This document shows, piece by piece, positions 8,216 to 17,557 of a stretch of 45,227 nucleotides of DNA. Under the pieces are notes generated by a model. That model was not told the origin of the DNA, ran no database searches, and worked only from the letters and a program-made list of their open reading frames with translations. Origin of the DNA: Klebsiella pneumoniae. Lineage in GTDB: Bacteria; Myxococcota_A; UBA796; SXON01. Numbering within the stretch: the first letter of the stretch is position 1; every line of letters starts with the position of its first letter. The stretch lies in the NCBI GenBank assembly GCA_945861635.1, contig CAMAWH010000040.1, positions 1 to 45,227 on the forward strand, written 5' to 3'. The position numbers and the translations under genes are program-made.

Positions 8216-9187
8216 GTGCGTTTCACCGTTCCCGGCCGCGTCTGCCTCGTCGGGGAACATTGTGACTGGGCAGGCGGCGCCGCCATCGTCGCGCCGCTGG
8301 ACCTTTCCGTTCACGTGTCGGCCACGGCGGCGGAAACGCTGTCGGCGTCGGCCTTCCACAACGGTCGAGAGTGGGCGTGGACGGCGGGAGAAGACCCCGG
8401 CCCGCTCCGTTTTGTCCCTGCCGTTGCGGCGGAGTTGGGGGTGGAGACTGGCGCCGTTCGCATCGATGGGGATTTGCCAGCCGGCCGTGGATTCTCCTCG
8501 TCGGCGGCGGTGTGTGTCGGTATCGCGCGCGCCCTGGCGAACCTGCACGGACGGTCGCTGACGGCCGACGAGGCCGCCGGCGTGGCGTACAACGCCGAGC
8601 ACGGGCGCGTCGGCATCAACTGCGGCCGCCTCGACCCGCTGGCGTGTGCGCATGGCACGCCGCTCTTTCTCCAGTTTTCCGGGGAGGCCTACGAGATGGA
8701 GGCAATTCCTGCGCATTTCGACCTGGCCGTCGGGAGCTTCCGCGTCCCGAGAGACACGCCGGGTATCCTTGCGGAATTGGGGCGGTATCACCGGGGAGAT
8801 GTGCCCCTTCGGGACTGGGACGGCGTGGCTCGGGTGGGCGCGGTCCGCGGCGCGATCGAGGGATTTGGTGCTCAGGCCATCCACGCCCGTGACGCATTGT
8901 TCGCCGGGGATCTGCGCGCGCTGGGCGGCGCGATGGACACCTGTCAGGAGATCTATGAGGAGGAGTTGATGTCGGCGCTGCCGATGCTTCGTGCGCCGGG
9001 CCTCGTCAAAGCGGTGCGGGCGCTGCGAGCGGCGGGGGCGCTCGGTGCCAAATTCTCCGGTGCCGGGGGTGAGGGTTCCGTGATCGGCTTGTACAAGGCG
9101 CGCGATCCCCGTGTCATCGACGGCGTGGCCGCGCTCGATCGGTTGGGCCTGGACGCCTTTGGGTCTGAAGTCTTCTTCGCCGTGTAA
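8216..9187 (+). CDS. GHMP-family sugar kinase (galactokinase-like)
   Basis: About 323 residues with the three GHMP motifs. Motif 1 is PGRVCLVGEHCDWAGG (about 6-21), close to the galactokinase signature but with CDW in place of TDY. Motif 2 is the phosphate loop PAGRGFSSSAAV (about 88-99). Motif 3 is AKFSGAGGEGS (about 277-287). The family phosphorylates small sugars or mevalonate with ATP in the cytoplasm; the altered motif 1 suggests a sugar or uronic acid other than galactose. I chose the GTG at 8216, because longer starts would overlap the preceding lipoprotein. It ends the plus-strand run and is convergent with the Cys-rich lipoprotein, 7 bp away. Confidence 0.85.
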   Translation: MRFTVPGRVCLVGEHCDWAGGAAIVAPLDLSVHVSATAAETLSASAFHNGREWAWTAGEDPGPLRFVPAVAAELGVETGAVRIDGDLPAGRGFSSSAAVCVGIARALANLHGRSLTADEAAGVAYNAEHGRVGINCGRLDPLACAHGTPLFLQFSGEAYEMEAIPAHFDLAVGSFRVPRDTPGILAELGRYHRGDVPLRDWDGVARVGAVRGAIEGFGAQAIHARDALFAGDLRALGGAMDTCQEIYEEELMSALPMLRAPGLVKAVRALRAAGALGAKFSGAGGEGSVIGLYKARDPRVIDGVAALDRLGLDAFGSEVFFAV

Positions 9188-9194
9188 GGTCCCG

Positions 9195-9446
9195 CTATTT
9201 CGCCGTGCTGCCGTGCTTGTTCTCGCACTCGATCAACGCGAATTGGTCACATTGCGCCGCCGCAACGCATTCCCATTCCGCCTCGACGTCCGCGCCCTGC
9301 TCACTCTCATACTCACAGCCCTGCTCACAGCTCGTGACATCGGGGTATGCGGCGTATTCGCAGGTTTGCACAAACTCCAAGCACATTTCGTGGCAGGGTG
9401 TCGCCGAAGACGGGGCGCAGCTTAACAACGCAAGGAGGAGCATCAT
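9195..9446 (-). CDS. Small Cys-rich lipoprotein
   Basis: 83 residues. The lipobox LLSC gives lipidation at Cys10. The mature peptide of about 73 residues holds eight further cysteines at 18, 22, 29, 40, 44, 60, 66 and 74, including two CxxxC pairs (18/22 and 40/44). This spacing suggests a compact disulfide-bonded helical domain. I do not recognise the family. The start overlaps the stop of the IPT/TIG gene by four bases, so it is the last gene of the long minus-strand run. Confidence 0.78.
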   Translation of the reverse strand: MMLLLALLSCAPSSATPCHEMCLEFVQTCEYAAYPDVTSCEQGCEYESEQGADVEAEWECVAAAQCDQFALIECENKHGSTAK

Positions 9447-10618
9447 TGCAGCACACCTGTCCCGAGGACACCCAGGTTGATCACGGTTTCTACGGTACTG
9501 GCATTGTCTGGACGTTCGAACGAGTCAATCACGTAACGGTACATGCCGATGACCAGCAAACTCTGAGACGGAAAGGAGAGGTATCCGTTGGGGATGGTCA
9601 TGCTGCCGTTATCCGGGCCGCGACACATGACCTCGGCAATAAATGCGCCGCTGGATCCATTGTAAACGTCCAACAGAATGACGAAGCTCCCGGACCCGCC
9701 AGACGGCGACCACGAAAAGACCGCCCTCGACTTGGGTACGCGCGCGCTGAAGGCGCTGGACTGGGTGCTGTACAGCATTTCATAGGGTTCTACCGTCGAG
9801 ATCGCCTGCGGAGTGATGAACGCATCCGTCACCGAGAACGGCGACAGATCGCGTCCACCTTCCGTAGCGGTAATTTCGTAGGCCGCATTGCGGACGAAGT
9901 CCTTCTCGTCGAGGCTCTCACTCGCGTAGATCGCGTCGGAGGCGGAACGAAGCGCCACGGAGCGGCTTCCCGAGGTGAGGTATACCCACTCTCCTGCGTC
10001 CAGAAATCCACTTGCTGCATCCGACGGTGCGGGGTTCTCGGCACACGACCCCTCCGCGGGGAGCCACGAGATCCAACTGTTCTTGGAGGGGTCGTGAAAC
10101 GCGGCCGTCGCCCCGACCTCCAAGGACGAAGTGAGGCCCAGACAGCTCGGGCATGCGATTTGTACGAGGCTGAACTGGACCAGCCCGCCTACCTTTCCCG
10201 CGCCGCTGGTATCGGTGTCACTATCCGAGTCGGTATCACTATCCGCGTCGACGTCGGTATCGGCATCCGCGGCACCGGTGTCGTCTGGCGCCTCCGACGC
10301 ATACGTGAACGCGGACGGGCTGGACACGATCCCGAGGTCACTTTGCACCCACACATCGACCGGGGCTTCCACGCCCGCCGCTGGGGCCGTCACTTCGATG
10401 GTGTTTGCATCGACGAGGATGACGTTCTCAACGACGTAATCACCGAATGCGACCGACACCGCGCCGGTGAAACCGGACCCCGTGATGATCACGTCCGTTT
10501 CTACGTCAGCCGGACCCCAATTGGGCTCGACGCTAGCGATCAGAAGCGGAACGCCCGAATCCTCGACCGCGGACTGCAGGCCGAGCGAACCGCATCCGGA
10601 CAGCACAAGCAGGATCAC
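9443..10618 (-). CDS. Lipoprotein with an IPT/TIG domain
   Basis: 391 residues from a GTG start. The lipobox LSGC puts the lipid on Cys9. An IPT/TIG immunoglobulin-like domain covers about 27-110 (IASVEPNWGPADVETDVIITGSGF ... VTAPAAGVEAPVDVWVQSDLG). A linker of alternating D/T/S follows (DTDVDADSDTDSDSDTDTSG, about 119-138). The remaining 250 residues are beta-rich and unassigned. The gene overlaps its upstream neighbour by GTGA and its downstream neighbour by ATGA, so all three lipoproteins at this end are translationally coupled. Confidence 0.85.
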   Translation of the reverse strand: MILLVLSGCGSLGLQSAVEDSGVPLLIASVEPNWGPADVETDVIITGSGFTGAVSVAFGDYVVENVILVDANTIEVTAPAAGVEAPVDVWVQSDLGIVSSPSAFTYASEAPDDTGAADADTDVDADSDTDSDSDTDTSGAGKVGGLVQFSLVQIACPSCLGLTSSLEVGATAAFHDPSKNSWISWLPAEGSCAENPAPSDAASGFLDAGEWVYLTSGSRSVALRSASDAIYASESLDEKDFVRNAAYEITATEGGRDLSPFSVTDAFITPQAISTVEPYEMLYSTQSSAFSARVPKSRAVFSWSPSGGSGSFVILLDVYNGSSGAFIAEVMCRGPDNGSMTIPNGYLSFPSQSLLVIGMYRYVIDSFERPDNASTVETVINLGVLGTGVLQ

Positions 10619-11787
10619 CCGGCGTCCTCGGCCGCAGCTTTTTCGGTGTCGTAGAGGAAGTAGCCGACCGCGCTCATGTCATCACACGCCTCTCCATCGT
10701 CCACGGTGTGACCGTCCTTGAGGCAGTATTCGTCGGTGATCCAGAGGTGAACGCGCGGGCCTACGACATTGGCTGCAACGCCGCTGATGCGGCCGTACTC
10801 GGTGTTGCTGATGCCAGGAATGAAATCTCCGTTCCTCTCCCAGTCCCCATCGTCGTTGACGTGCGCCATGCCGAGGAACGCGTGTTTTGCCGATTGGTAG
10901 CCGTCATGCGTGTCCCAGTCGCTGAAACCGACGTAAAACATTCCCGTAGAATCCCCGATTCGGGCAACGGCGAGAGAGATGAACCCCTCGTCATCCCATT
11001 CATTCGCCTCACCCGCCGCAAGGACGCGGGTCGTGTCGGGTGTCCAGTCGTCCGGACGGCTGCCATTGATGCGAAACACCTCACAGTGGTTCGAAAGACC
11101 GCCGCCGGTCACGCCAGCAACGTACCCGGTGTACCCTGCAACCTCGCCAAGCGACAGGCCGAGCGGCCAACACCAACCGCGCACGTCATCGATGGGATCG
11201 CTCAGGTTGAACACCGGGTTGGACGCAAGGCGCTTCCACTGCACGCCGTCCGGAGAGGTCGCGACGCCGAGGCCCCATGGGCTGTCGGTCGAGGCAGGCA
11301 GGCTGTAGCCCTGGTAGAGGTTTACGTACCGTTCTTCCTTCGGATCCCAGATGACCTGCATGCCGTCCATTGCATCGGCATCCCATTCGTCCTGACCGGG
11401 GTCACGGAGGAGCGGATTGTCGGGATGAGCTTCCCACGTCGTGCCGCTGGACGAAACGGCATAGCCGAGGCCGAATTCACGCTGATTCTCGGAGACGTTT
11501 TCCTCCTGTCCGGTGTACCACATCTGGTAGAACGGCTGCCCCAGCACCTCCGTCACGTGGAACGCAGTATCCCGGATGGTGTACGCCCAGTCTTCACCCG
11601 TGGTGGAGAACACGGGATTGCAATCATACCGGTAGAAGGCGGTATCTTCCACGCGGGTGAAGCCGCACTCCGTCACGTCACCGGGATCGACGTCGACCGC
11701 TTTGGGGATGACTTCGTAGTCTTGACCGCAAGCGGCAATCCACGGGAGAAGGCAGGGCCATCGCGAGAGCATGCGCACAGCAGCCAT
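10615..11787 (-). CDS. Lipoprotein with a five-bladed beta-propeller (glycoside-hydrolase-like) fold
   Basis: About 390 residues. Signal peptide with lipobox WIAAC. The body repeats the blade patterns of the GH43/GH32/GH130 propeller clans: FYQMWYTGQEE, WDPKEERYVNLYQGYS, LGVATSPDGVQWKRLASNPVF, GMFYVGFSDWD. Catalytic carboxylates cannot be fixed by eye, so hydrolase activity is unproven. I start it at the ATG at 11787, one base after the glgA stop; a start at 11838 would overlap glgA and push the signal inward. Coupling to glycogen synthase hints at glycan metabolism or sensing, but this one is exported and glgA is cytoplasmic. Confidence 0.8.
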   Translation of the reverse strand: MAAVRMLSRWPCLLPWIAACGQDYEVIPKAVDVDPGDVTECGFTRVEDTAFYRYDCNPVFSTTGEDWAYTIRDTAFHVTEVLGQPFYQMWYTGQEENVSENQREFGLGYAVSSSGTTWEAHPDNPLLRDPGQDEWDADAMDGMQVIWDPKEERYVNLYQGYSLPASTDSPWGLGVATSPDGVQWKRLASNPVFNLSDPIDDVRGWCWPLGLSLGEVAGYTGYVAGVTGGGLSNHCEVFRINGSRPDDWTPDTTRVLAAGEANEWDDEGFISLAVARIGDSTGMFYVGFSDWDTHDGYQSAKHAFLGMAHVNDDGDWERNGDFIPGISNTEYGRISGVAANVVGPRVHLWITDEYCLKDGHTVDDGEACDDMSAVGYFLYDTEKAAAEDAG

Positions 11788-11788
11788 T

Positions 11789-13228
11789 CTATCCCCTGAT
11801 CGTCGATTCGTAGAGGGTTTCGTACGCCGCCGCAGCACGATCCCACGACCAATCGCGGGTCATGCCGCGACGCTGAATCGCCCTCCACGCCCCGGGGTAG
11901 TCCCGATACGTCAAAAGCGCCCAGCCAATCGCCTCCATGAACGCTTCGGCTGAAAACGTCCGAAAGGCCCAACCCGTTCCGACGTCACGTGTGGGATCCA
12001 CGGTTTCAACCGTGTCCGCGAGGCCGCCGGTGGCATGGACAATCGGGACCGTACCGTACCGCATCGAATACATCTGGTTCAACCCGCAGGGTTCGAAGCG
12101 TGAGGGCATCAGGAACACGTCCGCACCCGCCTCCACTCGATGGGCGAGCGGCTCGTTGAACCCGACCCAACCCCGGGCCTTGTCCGGCCATTCGCGAGCA
12201 AGAGCGCGAACGAAGTCCTCGTACACACGCCCCCCGCTGCCGACGATCACGAGCTGAACATCGTGGCGCAGGAGCCATGGCGCTGCCGCGATGATCAGGT
12301 CGATTCCCTTCTGGTGATCGAGCCGGGCAATGACCGCCAGCAGCGGGACATCGGGACGCTGGGGAAGGCCAAGTTCACGTTGCAACGCCGCCTTGCACGT
12401 AGCCTTTCCCGACAGGTCGTCCGCATGAAAGTGTGCAGGAAGGTGAACGTCGTCCGCCGGGTTCCAGGCAGCGTCCACGCCGTTGAGGATGCCGTGGAGG
12501 TCGGCATCACGCAGGGAAAAGATGCTCTCCAGACCAAACCCAAGCTCCGTCTGAACTTCACGCGCGTAGGTCGGCGACACGGCAACCACTTTGCCGGCGG
12601 TCACCAGCCCCGCCTTCAACGGGTTGATCCGCCCCCCGAAGTCGAGTTGCGGCCACCATCGTGCGGACACGTCCAACCCAGGGAAGGCGTGCGCGTCGTG
12701 ACTGCCCTGATGACCCGCATTGTGCACAGCAATCAACGAGCCGGACCGACCCAACCGACCGGCGGGACGATACATCGCCTGCAAGTACAGGGGCACCAAA
12801 CCCGCGTGCCAATCGTTGGCATGGAACACCACATCATCGCCGAAACACTCGCCGTCGAGCGGGACGCGGAGCGCGGCCTCGATGCCAGCCCGACACAGGA
12901 GCGCGTACCGGAAGAGATTGTCACCGAAGGGGCCGGTACTATCCCCATAGATGCCCGCCCGGCGATAACTCGGATGGTCGATGAACAGGTGGTGCACGCC
13001 GCCGGTCTGGCCGTGGAAATACCTCACCTCGTGGGTGTGCCCGAACAGGTGTATCTGTGCGCGAATGCCGGTATCCCACGCGTCCGCGTACTCGCGATAC
13101 CTCGGGGCAACGGTCACGATGCGATGCCCACGTGCGGCCAATGCAAGCGGTAAGGCGCCCGAGACATCCCCGAGGCCGCCAGTTTTGGACCACGGCGTGA
13201 TTTCCGCCGAGACCTGAACGATCTTCAT
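11789..13228 (-). CDS. glgA: Glycogen synthase (ADP-glucose or UDP-glucose alpha-1,4-glucosyltransferase, GT5)
   Basis: 479 residues, full length for the bacterial enzyme. The N-terminal KTGGLGDVSGALP (15-27) is the nucleotide-sugar site signature. HANDWHAGLVPLYL and the C-terminal PSRFEPCGLNQMYSMRYGTVPIVHATGGLADTV complete the GT-B fold. It extends alpha-1,4-glucan chains from nucleotide-glucose. No glgB, glgC or glgP lies in the window. It overlaps the SPFH gene by four bases (ATGA) and is followed one base later by a secreted propeller lipoprotein, an unusual neighbourhood for a storage-polysaccharide enzyme. Confidence 0.95.
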   Translation of the reverse strand: MKIVQVSAEITPWSKTGGLGDVSGALPLALAARGHRIVTVAPRYREYADAWDTGIRAQIHLFGHTHEVRYFHGQTGGVHHLFIDHPSYRRAGIYGDSTGPFGDNLFRYALLCRAGIEAALRVPLDGECFGDDVVFHANDWHAGLVPLYLQAMYRPAGRLGRSGSLIAVHNAGHQGSHDAHAFPGLDVSARWWPQLDFGGRINPLKAGLVTAGKVVAVSPTYAREVQTELGFGLESIFSLRDADLHGILNGVDAAWNPADDVHLPAHFHADDLSGKATCKAALQRELGLPQRPDVPLLAVIARLDHQKGIDLIIAAAPWLLRHDVQLVIVGSGGRVYEDFVRALAREWPDKARGWVGFNEPLAHRVEAGADVFLMPSRFEPCGLNQMYSMRYGTVPIVHATGGLADTVETVDPTRDVGTGWAFRTFSAEAFMEAIGWALLTYRDYPGAWRAIQRRGMTRDWSWDRAAAAYETLYESTIRG

Positions 13229-14115
13229 CCGTCCACGCTGACCGTGGGTTGGGTGCCGCGATCCGAGGCCAGGACGGTCAACAGGTTCACCAACGCACGA
13301 CCGCGTTCACTCTCCGGAATCGGCAGCCCCTCCGCTTCCAGCTGCTTGATGGCGTCACTCGCGATTCGCACCGCCCCTTCAACAATCACGCGGCGGGCCG
13401 CCAGCAGCGATTCAGCCTGCTGCTTCACAAGCATGATCCCTGCGATTTCCGGTGCGTAAGCGAGTTGGGTGATCGTGATGTCCTGAATGTCGAGGCCGGC
13501 CTGCATCGCGTACGGGGACAGTCGTTTCTTCAGCTCAGCTGAGATATTTGCCGTATTTCCACGCAGACAATCTTTTTGTTCGTCATCCGTTTCATAGGGA
13601 TGGGCCGCCGCCACTTCCCGCAGGGCGATCTCGGTACGATTCTTGAGGAAGCTCTGGAAGTCCTGAACAGAGAGCAACGCCGCTTCCGGCTCCGTGACGG
13701 CCCACGTCACGACCGCGCCGATCATGATCGGGCGGCCGCCGAGTTCGTTGACTTTCAGGTGCGGCGTTTCAAACGTCTGCACGCGCAAGGACGTTCGGAG
13801 TTGGGAAAGGAAGGGGTTGAGATAGTGGAAGCCGGCGGTCTGGTAGGTACCGGCGTAGGAGCCGAAGAACAGGCCCACGACCGCCTGATTCGGCTCCAGA
13901 ATCGTGAAGCCGCGCAGTCCGTACAGCCAGCACAACCCCGCAAGGCCGCACGAAAGCACAGTTGCAACACCCACGACCGGATTGAGCTGCACCATGCTGG
14001 CCGCGAAGATGGCGAGCGCTAGAACGCCACCCCCGCCAAGCAGATACGCCGGAAGGGCGAGCAGTCCGGGAAGGCGGAGGAGACGTTTCGCTTCGATGGA
14101 CGGGAGAGTTGCCAT
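13225..14115 (-). CDS. SPFH/band 7 (stomatin-prohibitin-like) membrane protein
   Basis: 296 residues. Two hydrophobic segments at about 16-38 and 47-70 are followed by FTILEPNQAVVGLFFGSYAGTYQTAGFHYLNPF, the start of an SPFH domain. The domain runs on through WAVTEPEAALLSVQDFQSFLKNRTEIALREV to an Ala/Glu-rich helix (VKQQAESLLAARRVIVEGAVRIA). Such proteins form membrane microdomain scaffolds and often partner with proteases or NfeD; none is seen here. It lies between the dioxygenase-like lipoprotein (27-bp gap) and glgA (4-bp overlap). Confidence 0.92.
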   Translation of the reverse strand: MATLPSIEAKRLLRLPGLLALPAYLLGGGGVLALAIFAASMVQLNPVVGVATVLSCGLAGLCWLYGLRGFTILEPNQAVVGLFFGSYAGTYQTAGFHYLNPFLSQLRTSLRVQTFETPHLKVNELGGRPIMIGAVVTWAVTEPEAALLSVQDFQSFLKNRTEIALREVAAAHPYETDDEQKDCLRGNTANISAELKKRLSPYAMQAGLDIQDITITQLAYAPEIAGIMLVKQQAESLLAARRVIVEGAVRIASDAIKQLEAEGLPIPESERGRALVNLLTVLASDRGTQPTVSVDG

Positions 14116-14142
14116 CCCAAAGGTGTAACCGGCGCAGCGCGG

Positions 14143-15006
14143 CTACGGACCCACGCCGCCACCGGACCCGCCGGACCCGCACAGCGCGCCCGCGAGGGAG
14201 GACCGAATCACGATGGTCTTCGACGCCATCATCGCGCCATCGGGCAGTCGGGCAACGTCCAGCGTGTACATCGCGGCGTCGCTGTCACCCAGCACGTTGT
14301 CGTCGGCATTCGCCGTCCGGGGCACCCCGCGAACCTTGTAGATCGGCTCCGTTGTGCAGATGGAATCGATGAGCGCCTGGTCGAAGAACAGTTGGGCGGT
14401 CACGTATTCCGTTGGCTTGCGCACCTGGAAATGGATGTGGACCGCGCGAGTGTTGTACCAGCCAGGAAAGCACGTGTCGAAATCCACACGACCGCTCGAA
14501 TCCGTCTTTGCAACCCCACGAAACCAATGCCCAGCCAACGCTTTGGCATTGCCAGCGGTGCACAAGTCCTCCGCGTCACGCCCCGAATACAATCCATCGG
14601 GTGCGGTGTGCCAGACGTCGACGACAGCCCCAACGACCGGCACACAGGCGTCATCGACCACGCGTAGGGCCAAGCGAACCGGCAGGCCGTCCACGCCCTC
14701 GGAGATGTCCCGCCGCTCCTGCGTTTCGGCGTAGCAAGGCCCGGTTGTCATGGCGCAGGTGAGGTCGCAGGTGGGTCCAGCGCTTGTCGTGAACGGCTCG
14801 TCGTAGGTGCCCGTCATGGAGGCCGTACCGCCGGTGGCCCACTCCGCCGCTGGACTGCCGGTGTCCGAGGGATTGGATGTGTCAGGCGTGTGGGGGGTCT
14901 CGCCTTTTCCGCCGGTGGTGATGCCGCACGCCGCGCCAACGAGGGTGGTGCCCGTGAGCGCCACGGTCTGCAGCGTGAAGGTTCGGCGAGAGGGGTTCGG
15001 GGGCAT
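14143..15006 (-). CDS. Exported intradiol ring-cleavage dioxygenase-like lipoprotein
   Basis: 287 residues. The N-terminus SRRTFTLQ is Tat-like, with a lipobox-like VGAAC at Cys27. The catalytic fold at about 85-255 keeps the four non-heme Fe(III) ligands of catechol-type dioxygenases: Y140 in PDGLYSG, Y184 in PGWY, and H190/H192 in VHIHF. The family opens catecholic rings; an extracytoplasmic copy would act on secreted or environmental aromatics such as lignin fragments. It starts 12 bp after the DUF255 gene and lies 3 kb downstream of a Rieske ferredoxin, but no other ring-degradation enzymes are present. Confidence 0.88.
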   Translation of the reverse strand: MPPNPSRRTFTLQTVALTGTTLVGAACGITTGGKGETPHTPDTSNPSDTGSPAAEWATGGTASMTGTYDEPFTTSAGPTCDLTCAMTTGPCYAETQERRDISEGVDGLPVRLALRVVDDACVPVVGAVVDVWHTAPDGLYSGRDAEDLCTAGNAKALAGHWFRGVAKTDSSGRVDFDTCFPGWYNTRAVHIHFQVRKPTEYVTAQLFFDQALIDSICTTEPIYKVRGVPRTANADDNVLGDSDAAMYTLDVARLPDGAMMASKTIVIRSSLAGALCGSGGSGGGVGP

Positions 15007-15018
15007 TTGTCCGGCCGC

Positions 15019-17037
15019 CTAACGTGGACGCAGCAAGACTTCGCGCAGCGCGGCCGGGGTCCGAATGGGCAGGGAACACGCGCGCCGTCGGCACACCCAC
15101 GCCGTCGGCTGCACGGCGCCGCGCCCGCCCGCGGCGGGATGGGCCTCGGGCAATCGCTCCAAGGAAAGCACGATGCGATCGATGCCCGGCGTCTCTCGTG
15201 CGGCGCGCTCCAACCCGTCTCGCCCGGCGCCGGTTCCGCCGATTACGACCTCCTCCCATCCTCGGTGGTAGACGTCAAGCACGCCGAGAAGATGGCCGCT
15301 CCCGCCGGGATTCCCCTCCAGTTGCGCCGAGTGGGAGCGAAGGGTTCCTTCCACCAACGCCAACCAGCGCGGCTCCTCCGTGTGAGCATGCAAGCGTAAA
15401 AGGAACCCCGACGCCAGCGCCGAGCCGGACGGCACCGCACTATCGTGGGCATCTTTGGGGCGATGGATAAGGGTTTCTCCGCCCTCCGGCGTCTGAAACC
15501 ATCCACCCGCGGCTCGGTCGGCGAAGTCGGCCTCCAGCGCCATCGCCACGGCCAGCGCAGCGTCGCGATAGCGGGCCGTTCCCGTTGCCTCATACACGCG
15601 CACCAGCGCTTCGCCAAACGCAGCGTGGTCGTCCAAAAACCCGGGGCCCCGCACGTCGTCCCCGCACAGGCTGTGCTGCAGACGTGCGCCCACCACCAGC
15701 CGAGACAGAATCGTGTTGGTGGCCCGGACGGCAGCCGCCAACCAACGCGCCTCGCCTGTTGCCGACCAGGCCTCGACGAACGCCACGATCGTCATGCCGT
15801 TCCATGAGACGAGCACCTTGTCATCCCGAGCAGGCGGAACGCGGGTAGCACGTGCCCCGTACAGTTTTTTCCTTGCGACGTCCAGCCGTGCTTCCAGCAC
15901 GCCGGCTGTGACGCCCAACCGACCCGAGACCGTCGCAACCGGTTGCAGCACCCGTGGAATGCCCTTTCCCTCCCAGTTTCCCGCCGCCGTTACGTCGTAG
16001 TACGCGCAGAAAGCCTCCCCCTCTTCACGTCCCGCCGCCGCGATGACCTGCGCCGGCGTCCACACAAAGAAACGGCCTTCCTCACCCTCGGAATCGGCGT
16101 CCGTTGCGGCGTAGAAGAGGCCATCTTCCGTACACATTTCACGGAGCAGGTAGTCCAAGGTGCGCTCGGCAACGGCGCGAAACGCAGCTTCGCCGGTGTC
16201 CCCCCAAGCGGCCAGATACAATGGGACAAGCTGCGCATTATCGTACAGCATCTTCTCAAAGTGGGGCGCGAGCCACTCCGCGTCCGTCGAATAGCGGTGA
16301 AAACCGCCGCCAACCTGGTCGTGGATCCCGCCGTCCGCCATCTTCCGAAGCGTTAGCAGCACCGCCGCGCGACACGACGCGTCTCCCCTCCACAACGCCC
16401 ACAGGTTCGATGCAGACGGGAACTTCGGCGCCGTACCGAAGCCGCCATTTCGCCTGTCGATCCGCTCCCCCAACCAGGTCGCCGCGTCGCCAACCGTTTC
16501 CGCGGGCGGAATCTGCTTCCCTCCCCCCGGATCCTGGGCTCGCTTCAACCCAGCCACGATGCTCTGCGCAGCGCGCTCCACCTCGTCCGAGCGGGTCCGA
16601 AACGCGTTTTCTACACCGCCAAGTACGTCCTTGAACGCCGGCATTCCATGCCTCGGCTCGTTCGGAAAATACGTGCCCGCGTAGTACGGGCGACCATCCG
16701 GAAGCAGAAACGCTGTGAGCGGCCAGCCGCCGGACTGACGGAGCAACTGCACCGCTGTCTGGTAGATATTATCCACGTCGGGCCGCTCCTCACGGTCCAC
16801 CTTGATGCAGACGTAGAGGCGGTTCATCAACTCGGCGGTGGCCACGTCCTCGAAGGACTCTCGCTCCATCACGTGGCACCAGTGGCACGCGGAGTAGCCA
16901 ACGCTCAGGAGGATCGGTTTGTTTTCCGTCTTCGCTTTCTCGAGCGCCTCCGGCCCCCACGGGTACCAATCCACAGGGTTGTGGCGATGTTGCCGGAGGT
17001 AGGGCGAGGACTCTCGGGCGAGGCGATTTTCCGGCAT
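15019..17037 (-). CDS. DUF255 thioredoxin-domain protein (YyaL/SPATA20 family)
   Basis: 672 residues, the usual family length. The N-terminus has the diagnostic [20 protein letters not shown] and a thioredoxin-like domain with [16 protein letters not shown], then [23 protein letters not shown]. The rest is a six-hairpin/AGE-like alpha-toroid of about 480 residues. The C-terminus lies near 15019 in a Pro/Arg-rich tail. Biochemical function is not established for the family; the fold suggests redox plus sugar binding. It is third in the nine-gene minus-strand run. Confidence 0.95.
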   Translation of the reverse strand: MPENRLARESSPYLRQHRHNPVDWYPWGPEALEKAKTENKPILLSVGYSACHWCHVMERESFEDVATAELMNRLYVCIKVDREERPDVDNIYQTAVQLLRQSGGWPLTAFLLPDGRPYYAGTYFPNEPRHGMPAFKDVLGGVENAFRTRSDEVERAAQSIVAGLKRAQDPGGGKQIPPAETVGDAATWLGERIDRRNGGFGTAPKFPSASNLWALWRGDASCRAAVLLTLRKMADGGIHDQVGGGFHRYSTDAEWLAPHFEKMLYDNAQLVPLYLAAWGDTGEAAFRAVAERTLDYLLREMCTEDGLFYAATDADSEGEEGRFFVWTPAQVIAAAGREEGEAFCAYYDVTAAGNWEGKGIPRVLQPVATVSGRLGVTAGVLEARLDVARKKLYGARATRVPPARDDKVLVSWNGMTIVAFVEAWSATGEARWLAAAVRATNTILSRLVVGARLQHSLCGDDVRGPGFLDDHAAFGEALVRVYEATGTARYRDAALAVAMALEADFADRAAGGWFQTPEGGETLIHRPKDAHDSAVPSGSALASGFLLRLHAHTEEPRWLALVEGTLRSHSAQLEGNPGGSGHLLGVLDVYHRGWEEVVIGGTGAGRDGLERAARETPGIDRIVLSLERLPEAHPAAGGRGAVQPTAWVCRRRACSLPIRTPAALREVLLRPR

Positions 17038-17052
17038 CCGACGCGACCCCCG

Positions 17053-17553
17053 CTATATCTGAACGCAGATCGCGTCGCCCACAACCTTCACGTCGAACAC
17101 CTTCACGCTTGCGTTGGGATTGGTCTTGCACTTGCCCGTTGTCACGTCGTATTGCCAGCCATGGTAGGGGCACGTCACGATGCAGTCGTCGAGAGAGCCT
17201 TCGCCAAGTGGGCCCTGGGCGTGGGCGCACGCGTTTGCAATGGCGTAGTGGACGTCACCGACGCGCGCAACGGCAATCGCCGTTCCGCCGATGATGATCT
17301 CGATGATCTTTCCGGGTTCCAGCGCATCCTTGTGCAGCACCACCTCGTAGCCGTCCGGAGGGGTCACGTGTTTGGGCGCCTGCTGCTTCAGCCCAAGCGC
17401 CTTTTCCGCGGGCTCACTGCTGGACGCGGGCGCGGATGGACGAACCGCAGACGGCGGGCGCGTGGTCGGCGCGGGTGCCCCACCGAGCGCGCTTTTCAGC
17501 TTCGAACGTAGGCCATTGGGACGGCCCTTCAGGATCGAGTCAAGGAGTGACAT
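17053..17553 (-). CDS. Rieske [2Fe-2S] ferredoxin-like protein
   Basis: 166 residues. Residues about 20-65 form a low-complexity Ala/Pro/Ser linker. The Rieske fold follows with C109-A-H111 and C128-PY-H131 (cluster ligands), then a CKTNP segment. Single-domain Rieske proteins carry electrons to oxygenases or act as redox sensors. The ATG at 17553 lies 4 bp after the upstream stop and has AGGAG-like purines nearby in the RNA. No oxygenase large subunit is adjacent; the only oxygenase-like gene in the run is the exported dioxygenase, which does not need a Rieske partner. Confidence 0.92.
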   Translation of the reverse strand: MSLLDSILKGRPNGLRSKLKSALGGAPAPTTRPPSAVRPSAPASSSEPAEKALGLKQQAPKHVTPPDGYEVVLHKDALEPGKIIEIIIGGTAIAVARVGDVHYAIANACAHAQGPLGEGSLDDCIVTCPYHGWQYDVTTGKCKTNPNASVKVFDVKVVGDAICVQI

Positions 17554-17557
17554 GGAG

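Noticed and set aside
9347..10654. 435-codon plus-strand frame opposite the IPT/TIG and Cys-rich lipoprotein genes
   Set aside because: Shadow frame: the minus strand has a lipobox, a TIG domain and coupled overlaps; the plus frame has no domain or ribosome site.
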